Shown piece by piece: positions 26,665-36,361 of a stretch of DNA of 64,000 nt. The DNA comes from Rhodopirellula baltica. GTDB lineage: Bacteria > Planctomycetota > Planctomycetia > Pirellulales > Pirellulaceae. Under the pieces are notes generated by a model that made no database searches, had not been told where the DNA came from, and worked only from the letters and a program-made list of their open reading frames with translations. The stretch is taken from assembly GCA_002901265.1 (NCBI GenBank), contig PPHI01000083.1:62001-126000 (forward strand), in the 5' to 3' direction. Made by a program: the position numbers and the translations under genes. Numbering within the stretch: the stretch's first letter is position 1; every line of letters begins with the position of its first letter.

Positions 26665-26958
26665 TTTGAAGGCCTGCTGAGGAAGAGGGTTCAGGCTGGC
26701 TTTAACAAAAGCGTCAATTTTGCGGAAAGTCCAACTCGGTCAAAAACCTCACTTTTCGGTAGCAATCCGCCAGATTCGCTCAAGGTGGCAACCGACATTG
26801 CATTCAGATCGTCAAGTTCCGGTGACTTTGGAAGCCGACTGCCCCCTCGGCGGGGTCTGTACAAGTTAATCGGAATGACGGCCGAATTGGCAAGCTCCTC
26901 GGCTCGGTGAGCTAGGCTTTAGTATCAGCTTGTCTCACATTCATTCCGGTCCGTTCCC

Positions 26959-28167
26959 ATGCGATTTCGACAACTTTGGCGTTCCACTCCTCCAAGGCGC
27001 GAACGCGGTGCAATGCGGTGTCAGTTTGTCATCACCAGCATGCCGGTTGGCGGTGCGGAGACGCTGTTGGTCAACATGCTTCGGCGGTTTGACCCAGCCG
27101 TTGTCCGCCCGGAGGTGATCTGTTTGAAAGACCCCGGTCCACTGGGTGAGCAAATCGCAGAAGAGTTTCCGCTCTACAGCAATTTGATCGGTGGCAAATG
27201 GGATGCACGGGTTGCGTTTCGCTTAGCCAAACGAATGCGACACGCGGATGTCGTCATCACCGTCGGCGCCGGCGACAAGATGTTCTGGGGGCGATTAGCT
27301 GCATTTATGGCGGGCGTTCCCGTCATTGCCTCGGCACTTCACAGCACCGGTTGGCCAGATGGCGTGGGAAGATTGAATCGGATGTTGACGCCGATCACCG
27401 ACGCGTTCATCGCCGTCGCAGATTCACACGGAAAGTTTCTGCATGAGTTCGAGCGTTTTCCCGAACACAAAGTTCATGTGATTCGAAACGGAGTTGACTG
27501 TGAACGGTTTCGACCGGATCACCAAGCAAGGTTGGACGTTCGGGCCGAACTCGGTTTAGCATCCGATACGCCGCTTGTCGGAATTGTTGCCGCTTTGCGT
27601 AGTGAAAAAAATCACGGTCTGTTGGTCCGAGCGGCTGCAAAGCTTCATCATCATTTCCCAGATTTGCATTGGTTGATTGTTGGTGATGGTCCCGAACGCG
27701 ATTCGATCGAATCGTTGGCGACCGAGCTTGGCGTTCGTGAGCGAATTCGTTTACTCGGAACTCGTCACGACACCCCAAATCTGGTCGCAGCGTTGGATGT
27801 CTTCACGTTGTGTTCGCTTAACGAGGCTTCGCCGGTATCGATACTCGAAGCACTCGCATGCGAAGTCCCAGTAGCCGCGACGGATGTTGGATCTGTCAGC
27901 GAATCGATCCGCCCGGGGCAAACCGGTTGGCTGTTCCCGTCAGAAGATGTTGATGCCATGGCCGCGTCGATCGAAAAACTGTTGCTCGATCCGGCACAGC
28001 GGCATGCGATGGGGATTGAAGGCCGCCAGTTGGTGCTCGATAGCGGGTCGCTGCAGTCCATGGTCAGCGGGTATCAGAATTTGATGACCACCAGCTATGA
28101 CCGTGTTGCGCGGAAACCAAGGCGTGTGTCATCGGGCGTCGGCGTCAAGCGAAAGGCGACGTCTTAG
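26959..28167 (+). CDS. GT4-family glycosyltransferase
   Basis: 402 residues from ATG 26959; the family similarity begins at residue 19 (MRCQFVITSMPVGGAETLLVNML), so ATG 27013 may be the true start. GGAET in the acceptor domain, VHVIRNGVDCERFRP in the linker, EKNHGLLVRAAAKL and the EX7E element EASPVSILEAL are all GT4 signatures. It is a cytoplasmic, retaining nucleotide-sugar glycosyltransferase probably acting on a membrane glycolipid or polysaccharide precursor. A lysophospholipid-acyltransferase-like gene and kdsA follow on the same strand, suggesting lipopolysaccharide or related surface-glycan synthesis. Donor and acceptor are unknown. Confidence 0.87.
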   Translation: MRFRQLWRSTPPRRERGAMRCQFVITSMPVGGAETLLVNMLRRFDPAVVRPEVICLKDPGPLGEQIAEEFPLYSNLIGGKWDARVAFRLAKRMRHADVVITVGAGDKMFWGRLAAFMAGVPVIASALHSTGWPDGVGRLNRMLTPITDAFIAVADSHGKFLHEFERFPEHKVHVIRNGVDCERFRPDHQARLDVRAELGLASDTPLVGIVAALRSEKNHGLLVRAAAKLHHHFPDLHWLIVGDGPERDSIESLATELGVRERIRLLGTRHDTPNLVAALDVFTLCSLNEASPVSILEALACEVPVAATDVGSVSESIRPGQTGWLFPSEDVDAMAASIEKLLLDPAQRHAMGIEGRQLVLDSGSLQSMVSGYQNLMTTSYDRVARKPRRVSSGVGVKRKATS

Positions 28168-28228
28168 GATGCCTTTTGGTGGTCTGCCCCCACTGCCACC
28201 ACAATTCGTGTGCGAGTAGACTGTGCCC

Positions 28229-28834
28229 ATGACATTGACGAGTCATGTAATCGTACTGCTTGCGAAGCTGTTCAGCGGCTTCACGGTCCGTTGGGTAGAT
28301 TGCCAACCGGACACGTGCCAACGCATCTATTTTGCAAACCACACCAGCCACTTGGACGCGGTGGTGCTGTGGTCGGCGTTGCCGCGTGAAATTCGCGCAG
28401 TCACACGTCCTGTTGCCGCCAAGGACTATTGGAGTTCTGGTTGGATCAAGCCGCACATGGCGGCCAGCTTCAATGCGTTACTGATCGATCGAAAAGAGAT
28501 TAAGGTCCATCGTAGCCCGATCGATGTGATGCTCGAAGAAATGGGCGACCTCTATTCGCTGATCGTCTTCCCTGAAGGAGGACGAAGTTCTGGCGAAGAG
28601 ATGGGGCAGTTCAAAAGCGGCTTGTACTACATGGGCAAGAAACGCCCCGATTTGGAACTGGTTCCCGTTTATATCGACAACGTCAATCGCATTCTGCCGC
28701 GTGGTGAAGTCTTGCCCGTGCCGCTGCTGAGCTGCATCACGATTGGGGCGCCGATCTTTTTGGAAACCGGCGAACCCAAGCAAGCGTTCTTGAAGCGGGC
28801 CCGCCAAGCGGTCGCAGATTTGAAAGAGCATTGA
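28229..28834 (+). CDS. 1-acyl-sn-glycerol-3-phosphate acyltransferase-like protein (PlsC family)
   Basis: 201 residues from ATG 28229; a GTG two codons upstream is equally open. Motif I is FANHTSHLDAVVLW (the HX4D catalytic pair), motif III is IVFPEGGRSSGEEMGQFKSG (usually FPEGTRS), and motif IV includes LELVPVYIDN. The N-terminus is only weakly hydrophobic, so membrane association may be peripheral. The family transfers acyl chains from acyl-ACP or acyl-CoA to lysophospholipids or related lipids. It is flanked by a GT4 gene and kdsA, so an outer-membrane lipid role is plausible. Confidence 0.87.
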   Translation: MTLTSHVIVLLAKLFSGFTVRWVDCQPDTCQRIYFANHTSHLDAVVLWSALPREIRAVTRPVAAKDYWSSGWIKPHMAASFNALLIDRKEIKVHRSPIDVMLEEMGDLYSLIVFPEGGRSSGEEMGQFKSGLYYMGKKRPDLELVPVYIDNVNRILPRGEVLPVPLLSCITIGAPIFLETGEPKQAFLKRARQAVADLKEH

Positions 28835-28924
28835 TCTGGGTGAACGCAGGCCAAGCGATTTGTCGGCCTGGCGATTTGTTTGGTCCGATTGCGTTGCATG
28901 CTGTCTTCGCCGAAACTGCACCGC

Positions 28925-29821
28925 ATGAGCGAACACACCCCAACTACAGATTCAGTGGCCAACGTCGGCATCCCAGCCGTCACGCCTGTTTCGATCGGTT
29001 CCTATCAATGCGGTGACGGTCAGCCGTTGATGTTGATCGCTGGGCCGTGCGTTTTACAGGATCATACGATTTCGTCGCAAATCGCTGAAACGTTGGCCTC
29101 GCTGAATGATTCCCCCTCGGTCAACGTTGTTTTCAAAGCGTCGTTTGACAAAGCCAATCGGACCAGTGCCGCCGCCATCCGAGGGCCTGGGATCGAAGAG
29201 GGCTTGGCGATGTTGGAAAAAATTGGCCGCGAATTTGGGCTGCCGACGACGACCGATATCCACCTGCCGGAACAGGCTGCCGCGGTCGCACAGGTTTGTG
29301 ATGTGCTGCAGATCCCGGCGTTCCTGGCCAGGCAAACCGACCTCGTCGTCGCTGCTGCCGAAACCGGTAAGCCGGTTAATATCAAGAAGGGCCAGTTCAT
29401 GGCCCCTGAGGACATGCGATACGTCGTGCAAAAGGCACAAGGGGCCGGCAGTGGCGGTGTGCTGCTGTGCGAACGGGGGACATTTTTTGGATACGGGCGT
29501 CTCGTCAACGACATGCAATCGCTGCCGATCATGCGTTCGTTCGGTGTGCCGGTGGTGTTCGACGCCACCCACAGTGTTCAGCGGCCCGGATCAGGCCAGG
29601 GAAGCACCGGCGGAAACCGAGAAATGGTCGAACCATTGGCCCGGGCTGCCGTAGCAGTGGGTATCGACGCAGTCTTTTTTGAGACCCACCCAGAACCCGA
29701 ATCCTCCCCCAGTGACGGAGCCAATATGGTTCCCCTTGCTGATTTCGGTGCGATGGTCAACAGGCTGCTGGCAATCCGCGAAACGATTCAATCTTTCCGC
29801 CCCATTCATGGCACTTCGTAA
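28925..29821 (+). CDS. kdsA: 3-deoxy-8-phosphooctulonate synthase (KDO 8-phosphate synthase)
   Basis: About 298 residues from ATG 28925; the frame is open 15 codons further upstream without family similarity. Hallmarks: [85 protein letters not shown] and [18 protein letters not shown]. The enzyme condenses phosphoenolpyruvate with arabinose 5-phosphate to form KDO 8-phosphate for the lipid A inner core. Its presence fits an LPS-type outer membrane. A Cys replaces the Asn/metal ligand region only in metal-dependent forms; the PCV here (GPCVLQD) fits the metal-dependent class. It overlaps or abuts the following lipoprotein gene. Confidence 0.93.
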   Translation: MSEHTPTTDSVANVGIPAVTPVSIGSYQCGDGQPLMLIAGPCVLQDHTISSQIAETLASLNDSPSVNVVFKASFDKANRTSAAAIRGPGIEEGLAMLEKIGREFGLPTTTDIHLPEQAAAVAQVCDVLQIPAFLARQTDLVVAAAETGKPVNIKKGQFMAPEDMRYVVQKAQGAGSGGVLLCERGTFFGYGRLVNDMQSLPIMRSFGVPVVFDATHSVQRPGSGQGSTGGNREMVEPLARAAVAVGIDAVFFETHPEPESSPSDGANMVPLADFGAMVNRLLAIRETIQSFRPIHGTS

Positions 29822-29837
29822 AATAACTCCGTCATCG

Positions 29838-31601
29838 ATGCCCAAGGCTTCGATGCGTCTGGTCGCTGCCGCAGCATCCCTGTTCGTGTGCTGTTTGGCG
29901 ACACTGACCGGCTGCAACGATGATTCACAATTGGTGCGTGAGATCCAAGTCAAACGCCAAGCCGAGCAGCAGGCGCGATCGCAACAGGATCACTTGGGGG
30001 AAACCTTCGCGCTGCTGAAACAGTTCGTCGAACTGGATCCGAAAAAAGCGAGGCGACAAGTTGCTTACCACTTGAATCGGTGGAGTGAAAATCAGCCCGC
30101 ACCGGCAACGTCTCTCCCAAAATTGCTCAAGTCAGTTTCGGAACTGTTCCCCCCGAAGGAACTCGACAAGCTGGTTGGCGACACCACGTTCCAGCCGGGT
30201 GATGCGGATCACCTTCGTGACTGCTTTCTCTTTCATTCGCTCTACAGTTGGGTCGACACCGCTGAGATGGATGAATTGCTGCTGAGCGATTGGTTCGCTG
30301 ATCTGGCAAAGTCACTGAGCGAAGAACAGGTCGATCAGCTGAAGACGGCAGCACGTTTGTTTGATTGGACTGTTCGAAACGTGGCCTACGAGCCTGATGT
30401 GCCGGTGATTGGTGCACCTCCTGGTCCGACGTTTCCGTTCGGGATGGAGTTCCGTGGTCCTGGGTACCGCCAAACCGATTACCAGACAGTGATGCGCGGT
30501 ACCGGCGACGGACTGCAACGTGCCGGGGTGTTTACACAGCTTTGCCGGCAAGCGAACGTTCCGGCAGCAGTAATCGGCACCATCGATTCGTCAACCGGAG
30601 CGGTCACGCCTTACTTTGTTGGTGTCCTGGTTGGCGACGAAATTTATCTTTTCGAGCCACGATTGGGTGTCTTCGTTCCAGGCCCCGGCCAAGTGGGGAT
30701 CGCAACGCTTTCCCAAGCTCGCTTGGACGAATTGGTACTGCGTCGGCTTAGCATCGCGGGCCTCGACGAGTTCACGTACCCGCTCTCTAAAAACGATGTC
30801 CAGCAGTGCGCGGCGCTGTTTAATCTTTCGCCAATCGCGGTCAGCCCTCGCATGAAACAGTTGCAATCTGGACTGACGGGCATGCGGCGTATGAACGTCT
30901 ATGTCGATCCAGACCAATTGGCGGAGGACTTTGATGCTGTCACTGGCATCAGCAGTGCCAAGTTGTGGGACGTCGCCGTGAAGGCGGAGATCTATCAAGC
31001 GATTTGTATGGAGTATGGCCAGCGCGATCCGATCTTTAATTTTTGGTTCGTCGCCCGCTGGGCAATGTTGGAAGCAAACTTTGACAGCGCAAAGAGCCTC
31101 GCCCAAGGCCGCTGGTTGCACCTGTTGGGGCAGTTTGCTGACGAGGAGGACTCCAACGTCAAAGGCGCACGCACGATGTACTTGGAACAGCGTGCTCCCG
31201 AATTCGAGATCGAAGACTTGCGGATCGACGTCGATCTGCAAACTGCTTACGGCATTCGACGAAGTGACTTGAACGTGGACGCGGAAGAATACGATCGACA
31301 GATCGCCCAGATCCAGGCGATGATGCGTATGGGCAAGCGTACCGCGACGTATTGGCTAAGTCTGTTGCAAGGCGACGACGGCCGAACGGAGACCGCTGAG
31401 CGTTGGATCGCGGATCGGGTGCTCGATGAAGAGCAGCTTTCCATTTGGGTCGATCCCGCCCGGTACAATCTGGCCCGTTTGAACGAAAAACTCGGCCATA
31501 CCGACGAAGCGATCGAAATGTATAAACGCGAAGACGCCCCTCAGGAGCATGGCAATCGCATTCGAGCCCGCTTGGTCGACAAGCAACAGGGCGACGAGTA
31601 G
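29838..31601 (+). CDS. Lipoprotein with transglutaminase-like region
   Basis: About 587 residues from ATG 29838 (ATG 29808 and 29853 are alternatives). The signal segment MRLVAAAASLFVCCLATLTGC ends in a lipobox with Cys as the anchor. In the middle, GTGDGLQRAGVFTQLCRQANVPAAVIG has the Cys-containing helix of the transglutaminase-like/protease fold, but the His and Asp of a catalytic triad are not obvious. The last 100 residues are helical and end in a TPR-like repeat (RYNLARLNEKLGHTDEAIEMYKRED). It follows kdsA closely and probably shares its message. Function unknown; a periplasmic or outer-membrane scaffold is plausible. Confidence 0.75.
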   Translation: MPKASMRLVAAAASLFVCCLATLTGCNDDSQLVREIQVKRQAEQQARSQQDHLGETFALLKQFVELDPKKARRQVAYHLNRWSENQPAPATSLPKLLKSVSELFPPKELDKLVGDTTFQPGDADHLRDCFLFHSLYSWVDTAEMDELLLSDWFADLAKSLSEEQVDQLKTAARLFDWTVRNVAYEPDVPVIGAPPGPTFPFGMEFRGPGYRQTDYQTVMRGTGDGLQRAGVFTQLCRQANVPAAVIGTIDSSTGAVTPYFVGVLVGDEIYLFEPRLGVFVPGPGQVGIATLSQARLDELVLRRLSIAGLDEFTYPLSKNDVQQCAALFNLSPIAVSPRMKQLQSGLTGMRRMNVYVDPDQLAEDFDAVTGISSAKLWDVAVKAEIYQAICMEYGQRDPIFNFWFVARWAMLEANFDSAKSLAQGRWLHLLGQFADEEDSNVKGARTMYLEQRAPEFEIEDLRIDVDLQTAYGIRRSDLNVDAEEYDRQIAQIQAMMRMGKRTATYWLSLLQGDDGRTETAERWIADRVLDEEQLSIWVDPARYNLARLNEKLGHTDEAIEMYKREDAPQEHGNRIRARLVDKQQGDE

Positions 31602-31645
31602 CATCGCCCAACAATCGTTCGGCAAAGCGGGCCCCGTGCCCGCGG

Positions 31646-32377
31646 TCAGTTGATCTGGTTTGGTTTGCAGATCGCTCGCATGATCGTAAAGAACGAAAAC
31701 GGGTTCGGTTTGTAGCGTTCTTCGATGCGAATCGGTAGTTCGCTCATGATCGTTTCCAGTTCCAGATCGGTACGCCAACCCAGTCGCCGCGTCACGTTGC
31801 CGGCGGAGTCGACAACACGTGCGATCAGCGGGTTGTCGCTGCGGAAGTGGTTGATGATCAAGATTTGCCCGCCGGGGCGGCAGACGCGTACGATCTCACT
31901 CATCATGCGAGTCGGGTTGGACACGACACTGACGGTGTGAAACGACGTGACAACATCAAACTGGTTGTCTTCAAAGTCCAAGCTTTCAGCGTTCATTGCT
32001 TGGACATCGACGTGCTGCCAGCGATTGCGATCGATCATCGCTTCCGCTTCGGCCAGCATCGATTCGGAAAGATCGATCCCGGTCAGGTCGATATGCGTCG
32101 GGTAGTTGGGCAGAGATAGCCCTGTGCCGACACCGACCTCGAGGACCTTCGCGCCAGCAGCCATCTCCATCCGGCCGATCGCCATGCGGATATTTCGCCC
32201 CGCGACGGCTGGCCAAAATGCTTGGTAAGCGGGGACCAAGTTATGGTACAGCTTTGCGGCATGGGGGACGCCCAACCGTCTGCGACGCTGCGGCTTGGTG
32301 TCGCATTGCTTGCCGCTAGAATCGGAATCGCCGGGTTTGGAATCTTTATCGCTTGGCGTAACGGTGCTCATCAACAA
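31646..32377 (-). CDS. Class I SAM-dependent methyltransferase (PmtA/UbiE-like)
   Basis: 243 residues. After a basic, disordered N-terminus of about 40 residues the SAM-binding motif I reads VLEVGVGTGLSLPNYP, motif post-I is LTGIDLSESMLAEA, and QFDVVTSFHTVSVV and VCRPGGQILIINHF follow. GTGLSLPNYP and NHFRS are typical of bacterial phosphatidylethanolamine N-methyltransferase (PmtA)-like enzymes, so phospholipid methylation is the best guess; quinone or other small-molecule methylation cannot be excluded. It is convergent with the lipoprotein gene that ends at 31601. Confidence 0.85.
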   Translation of the reverse strand: MLMSTVTPSDKDSKPGDSDSSGKQCDTKPQRRRRLGVPHAAKLYHNLVPAYQAFWPAVAGRNIRMAIGRMEMAAGAKVLEVGVGTGLSLPNYPTHIDLTGIDLSESMLAEAEAMIDRNRWQHVDVQAMNAESLDFEDNQFDVVTSFHTVSVVSNPTRMMSEIVRVCRPGGQILIINHFRSDNPLIARVVDSAGNVTRRLGWRTDLELETIMSELPIRIEERYKPNPFSFFTIMRAICKPNQIN

Positions 32378-33024
32378 TCGCTCTTCGATAGGGAACGCCG
32401 GAAAACGTTTCGCCTCAACGTTTCCTTCGGACGATCACACCGGGTAAGCATTGCAAAAATCGCGACCGCGTCAAACACACGCCAATCAGCCGGCCGCCGC
32501 ACGGAAGCCGTTTGCTAAACACGAGTTACACGAATTTAGCGGTTGGGGCGACGGTCAGAATTCGAGCGATATATTACGTTTTCGATACAATTCGATGAAC
32601 GATTACGTCGACTTCGTATGACAACCTTGCCTGTCGATCGCAGTTTCACGCGACCGCATTGGGTGATCGGCTGCAACCGTTCGGGGGTGATCGTGATTGG
32701 CGGTTGGGCCAACCCACACGGTTTCCTTCAAACCGTGAACCGATTCGATTGTCATCACAGGTTGTGACGTAGGGCAAGGAGGGGTGATCATTGAATTTCT
32801 ATTGGTTTCGCAGATAGCTTCGACACGGGAAAAGCAAACGCGGCGTTCGTTGCGATCGCAAGAACGTGCAATTCACTTTCGGTTATCCGCGTCCTTCACT
32901 CAGGAAACATTGGGCGTGATTCACTCCGACGCAATCGTGGACGAGCGCGGTTAGAGCGGTTGCAGGGAGGACGCGTGTGGCTTGAGGGAAAACCTGTTTG
33001 GGCCTCAATACGTAGTGGGGGAGC
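32378..33024. other. 647-nt divergent intergenic region without visible gene
   Basis: Lies between the minus-strand methyltransferase and the plus-strand GT4 gene. It holds a perfect stem-loop, CACGGTTT / AAACCGTG (32717-32737), just after a GGTTGGGCCAACC palindrome, and a good ribosome binding site (GGGGGAG) for the GT4 gene at its right end. No open frame here has convincing protein character. Confidence 0.5.
32717..32737. other. Perfect 8-bp stem-loop in long intergenic region
   Basis: CACGGTTT, loop CCTTC, AAACCGTG. It has no T-tract on either strand, so it is not a standard intrinsic terminator; it could be an operator or part of the 5' leader of the GT4 gene at 33025. Confidence 0.35.
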
Positions 33025-34167
33025 ATGAAAGTCGACTTGGTCATCACAGAGCTGAACGTTGGTGGCGCCGAAAAGGCGATCACTCGATTAGCGCTGGGAT
33101 TGCAGCAACGCGGCCACGACGCTCGCGTCTTGTCGATCGGCTCCGCTCCGGTAGATCAGCAAGCGGCCTTGAAGAGTCGACTGGAGGCTCAATCGATCCC
33201 GGTGCTGTTTGGAAACTGTGATTCAGCCCGACGATTCTTTGCCGCCGGACGTTGGCTAGCGGCACAACTCCGAAGTCGCCAAGCGGATGTTTGCCAGACG
33301 TTTTTGTTTCATGCGAATTGCTTGGGAGCCTACGCTGGCCGGATTGCCCGCATTCCTTGCGTGGTTGGCGGAATCCGGGTCGCCGAAGAACGCGTGATGC
33401 GTTCGTTTATCGAATCACAGGCTCTGCGCCGAATCGACCATGTGGTCTGCGTTAGCGATGCGGTTCGAGACTTTGCAAACAAAACGCTTTCGATCGCCCC
33501 CAGTCGCTTGACGGTCATCCCAAACGGCACTGAGTTAGTCGACCCCGAGACATGTACCCCATTCGATTGGGGCGATCTTGGATTTCCGCCCAGCAGTCGA
33601 GTGCTGCTGTTTGTGGGGCGAATGCATCCCCAAAAAGGAATCGAGTTACTGCAGCAGCAATGGCAGCGGTTGGCATCGCACGATCCTGATCTTCGGCTCG
33701 TTTTGATCGGCCAGGGACCGCTGCAAAGCGAAATCGATGATTGGATTTCCCATGAAGGACGCGGTCGTGTGCGACGATTGCCGTTTCAGTCTGACATCGT
33801 GCCGTATCTGTTGGCGAGTGAGCTGTTGGTCCTGCCCAGTCACTACGAAGGGATGGCCAACGTTGTTTTGGAGGCGATGGCTGTCGGCAAGGCCGTCGTT
33901 TGCAGTCGCATCGAAGGTACTGCGGAGCTTTTTCCGGCGATTGGCCAGGCGGGCGACCATCCGCCCGAACGCAGCCTCATGCAGACCTTTTCGCGTGCAG
34001 ATGGTAACGCGATGACGACGCGTATTTGCGAATTGCTGGACGACGCTGACCGGAGGAATCGTTTGGGCGAAGCGAACCGCAGTTTTGTTCGCCAGCAATT
34101 AACGGTTGATCGGATGGTTGATCGCTATGAAGCGCTCTACCGTACCCTGCTCCGCCAGCGCGTTTGA
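33025..34167 (+). CDS. GT4-family glycosyltransferase
   Basis: 380 residues with a strong ribosome binding site (GGGGGAG) before ATG 33025. The acceptor domain opens with DLVITELNVGGAEKAITRLA (GGAE loop); the linker has LTVIPNGTELVD; the donor domain has LLFVGRMHPQKGIELL and the EX7E motif in SHYEGMANVVLEAMAVGKAVV. This is a standard cytoplasmic GT4 retaining glycosyltransferase, similar in layout to the one at 26959. It stands alone; ispG follows after about 200 nt. Its product is probably a surface glycan or glycolipid, but no specific pathway is shown. Confidence 0.88.
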   Translation: MKVDLVITELNVGGAEKAITRLALGLQQRGHDARVLSIGSAPVDQQAALKSRLEAQSIPVLFGNCDSARRFFAAGRWLAAQLRSRQADVCQTFLFHANCLGAYAGRIARIPCVVGGIRVAEERVMRSFIESQALRRIDHVVCVSDAVRDFANKTLSIAPSRLTVIPNGTELVDPETCTPFDWGDLGFPPSSRVLLFVGRMHPQKGIELLQQQWQRLASHDPDLRLVLIGQGPLQSEIDDWISHEGRGRVRRLPFQSDIVPYLLASELLVLPSHYEGMANVVLEAMAVGKAVVCSRIEGTAELFPAIGQAGDHPPERSLMQTFSRADGNAMTTRICELLDDADRRNRLGEANRSFVRQQLTVDRMVDRYEALYRTLLRQRV

Positions 34168-34367
34168 GACGGCAGGACCGAGGATCCATTTAAGACAAGG
34201 ACCCGTGAAGACTTTGCGACGAACGGCTTTCGACGCGGTGACGATCCTGCCCTGACGACCTACAATGTCGGCTCGGCATTGAGCGGCAAGGCATCACGCC
34301 GCTACCCCGCCGGGGTGCTAGACGACAGATGAAATTGAAAACTGTCAGAACTCTGATTGAATCGACC

Positions 34368-35513
34368 ATGGAAATAAAACGAAACGCGACCCGCCCTGTT
34401 CAAATCGGTGACATCACAGTTGGTGATTTTCATCCGATCGCCGTCCAAAGTATGACGGCGACCAAGACGCAGGACATCGACGCAACCGTCGCGCAGGCCG
34501 AAGCCTATCGTGCAGCCGGTGCAGGCGTTGTCCGGGTTGCCGTTGACAGCACCAAGGACGCCGAAGCGCTTGGCGAAATCCGTCGCCAAACGAAAGCGAA
34601 CTTGGCCGTCGACTTGCAAGAAAATTTCCGCTTGGCAGAAGACGTCGCGCCCTTCGTCGACAAGATTCGCTACAACCCCGGTCACCTCTATCACCACCAG
34701 CGTGATAAACCGTGGCAGGACAAGGTTCGCTTTATCATCAACCAAGCCATGGAGCATGACTGCGCCATCCGGATTGGAGTGAATTGCGGCAGCGTTGATC
34801 CGGCAAAGAAAGAGCAATACGACCCCAGCGATTCGATCACACCGATGCTGGAAAGTGCACTCGAGCACTGTGACTTCGTCGATTCGCTCGGCTTCACACG
34901 TTACGTCGTTTCACTAAAAGACAGCGACCCGCAAAAGGTCATCGAGGTCAACAAACGCTTTGCCGCCGCACGACCCGACGTGCCACTACACCTCGGCGTC
35001 ACCGAAGCCGGAATGCCACCCGAAGGCATCATCAAAACACGGATCGCGTTTGAGCAATTGATCGGCAAAGGGATCGGCGACACCGTGCGAGTTTCGCTGA
35101 CGTTGCCAAACGATCGCAAGCCGGAAGAAATCGATGCCGGACGGCAAATCGTCGAGGACATCTATGCCGGACGCGTTCGTTCGGTCGTGAAGCTAAACGA
35201 AAAGTCGCTCAACATTATCAGTTGCCCGAGCTGCTCGCGCGTCGAAAACGAAGCCTTCATCGACTTGGCCCAACAAGTCAAAGTGATGACCGAGTACGCC
35301 AAGGATTACGACATCACGATCGCCGTGATGGGATGCCGAGTCAACGGCCCTGGCGAAACCGATGACGCGGATCTGGGGTTGTGGTGTGGTCCGGCCAAAG
35401 TCAACTTGAAACGTGGCCCTGAACCTCTGGGCGCCTTCGGTTACGACGAAATCTTGCCGCGTTTGCAAGAAGAACTCGACACCCTGATCGCCAGCAAATC
35501 TGCCAAGGCGTAA
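34368..35513 (+). CDS. ispG: 4-hydroxy-3-methylbut-2-enyl diphosphate synthase
   Basis: 381 residues from ATG 34368; ATG 34329, 13 codons upstream, is possible. The N-terminal TIM barrel has [33 protein letters not shown] and RYNPGH. The C-terminal domain carries the [4Fe-4S] ligands in [10 protein letters not shown] and the later [12 protein letters not shown]. The enzyme reduces methylerythritol cyclodiphosphate to HMBPP, the penultimate step of the MEP route to isoprenoids, which are also needed for the menaquinone side chain. It has the short bacterial form without the insert domain of plant IspG. surE follows 74 nt downstream on the same strand. Confidence 0.95.
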   Translation: MEIKRNATRPVQIGDITVGDFHPIAVQSMTATKTQDIDATVAQAEAYRAAGAGVVRVAVDSTKDAEALGEIRRQTKANLAVDLQENFRLAEDVAPFVDKIRYNPGHLYHHQRDKPWQDKVRFIINQAMEHDCAIRIGVNCGSVDPAKKEQYDPSDSITPMLESALEHCDFVDSLGFTRYVVSLKDSDPQKVIEVNKRFAAARPDVPLHLGVTEAGMPPEGIIKTRIAFEQLIGKGIGDTVRVSLTLPNDRKPEEIDAGRQIVEDIYAGRVRSVVKLNEKSLNIISCPSCSRVENEAFIDLAQQVKVMTEYAKDYDITIAVMGCRVNGPGETDDADLGLWCGPAKVNLKRGPEPLGAFGYDEILPRLQEELDTLIASKSAKA

Positions 35514-35587
35514 TGGTCTGCCTTGCCCTGATGGCCCTGAGCATCAAGCAGTCGATTTTGACGGAAACCGAGTAAAGGATTGGCGTA

Positions 35588-36361
35588 GTGAAGATTCTGC
35601 TGACCAACGATGACGGTGTCGACGCACCGGGGCTGAAGGCGCTTTCGGAATGTCTGCAACACACGCTTCGCTCGCGAGGTTCGCTAGAACAATGCGACGT
35701 GCTGGTGGTCGCGCCAAACCGTTGCCGCAGCGAATGTGGTCACAGCCTGGAATCGATACGGCCCCTGCAGGTGACTGAAGTTTCGCCTCGCTGGCATGCG
35801 GTTGCCGGAACCCCGGTCGACTGTGTTCGCGTCGCGCTGCAAGCGATGAGCTTTGCACCCGATGTGGTGTTCTCCGGCGTCAATGCGGGGGCAAATTTAG
35901 GGATCAACCTGCTGGTCAGTGGCACGTTCGCCGCCGCGCGTGAGGCCGCTTTGCAAGGGGTTCCCGCGATGGCGATTTCGCATTACCGTCGCCCGGACGT
36001 TGCCAAGCTTTGGGACCACACTCCGTTGTGGTTGGAGCAAACGATCGGCGAATTTCTAGACGTCGCACAGGGATACGATCAACGTGTGCCGAGCCTTTCG
36101 GCGCCCCTTTGGAATGTGAATCTTCCTGCGATCGAGCCCCAGTCCGGTTGGGTCCCACCTCGTGTTGAGTGTGCGGTCGACCGCAAACCATTGGACCGTG
36201 CCGGTGTCGTCGGCGAAGACGGCACCGTTCACTTTGAGCTGGACTTTCACGCCCGCCCTCGAGAGAACGGGCGCGACGTTGATCATTGCTTTTCCGGAGC
36301 GATCACGCTCAGCAAAGTGGATCCCCACTTTGGCTTGGGCGGTGAAACATCGGTCGACTAG
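35588..36361 (+). CDS. surE: 5'/3'-nucleotidase SurE
   Basis: 257 residues with a GTG start at 35588. The first motif is MKILLTNDDGVDAPGLKAL, with the two metal-binding Asp residues. VVAPNRCRSECGHSLE matches the family's APxxxxSGxGHS loop, though the Gly after Ser is Glu-Cys-Gly here. VAGTPVDCVRVAL, FSGVNAGANLGINLLVSGTFAAAREAAL and MAISHY complete the active site. SurE dephosphorylates nucleoside 5'- and 3'-monophosphates and short polyphosphate. Its TAG stop lies within the CTAG (36358-36361) that also holds the TAG of the convergent aspartokinase gene. Confidence 0.93.
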   Translation: MKILLTNDDGVDAPGLKALSECLQHTLRSRGSLEQCDVLVVAPNRCRSECGHSLESIRPLQVTEVSPRWHAVAGTPVDCVRVALQAMSFAPDVVFSGVNAGANLGINLLVSGTFAAAREAALQGVPAMAISHYRRPDVAKLWDHTPLWLEQTIGEFLDVAQGYDQRVPSLSAPLWNVNLPAIEPQSGWVPPRVECAVDRKPLDRAGVVGEDGTVHFELDFHARPRENGRDVDHCFSGAITLSKVDPHFGLGGETSVD

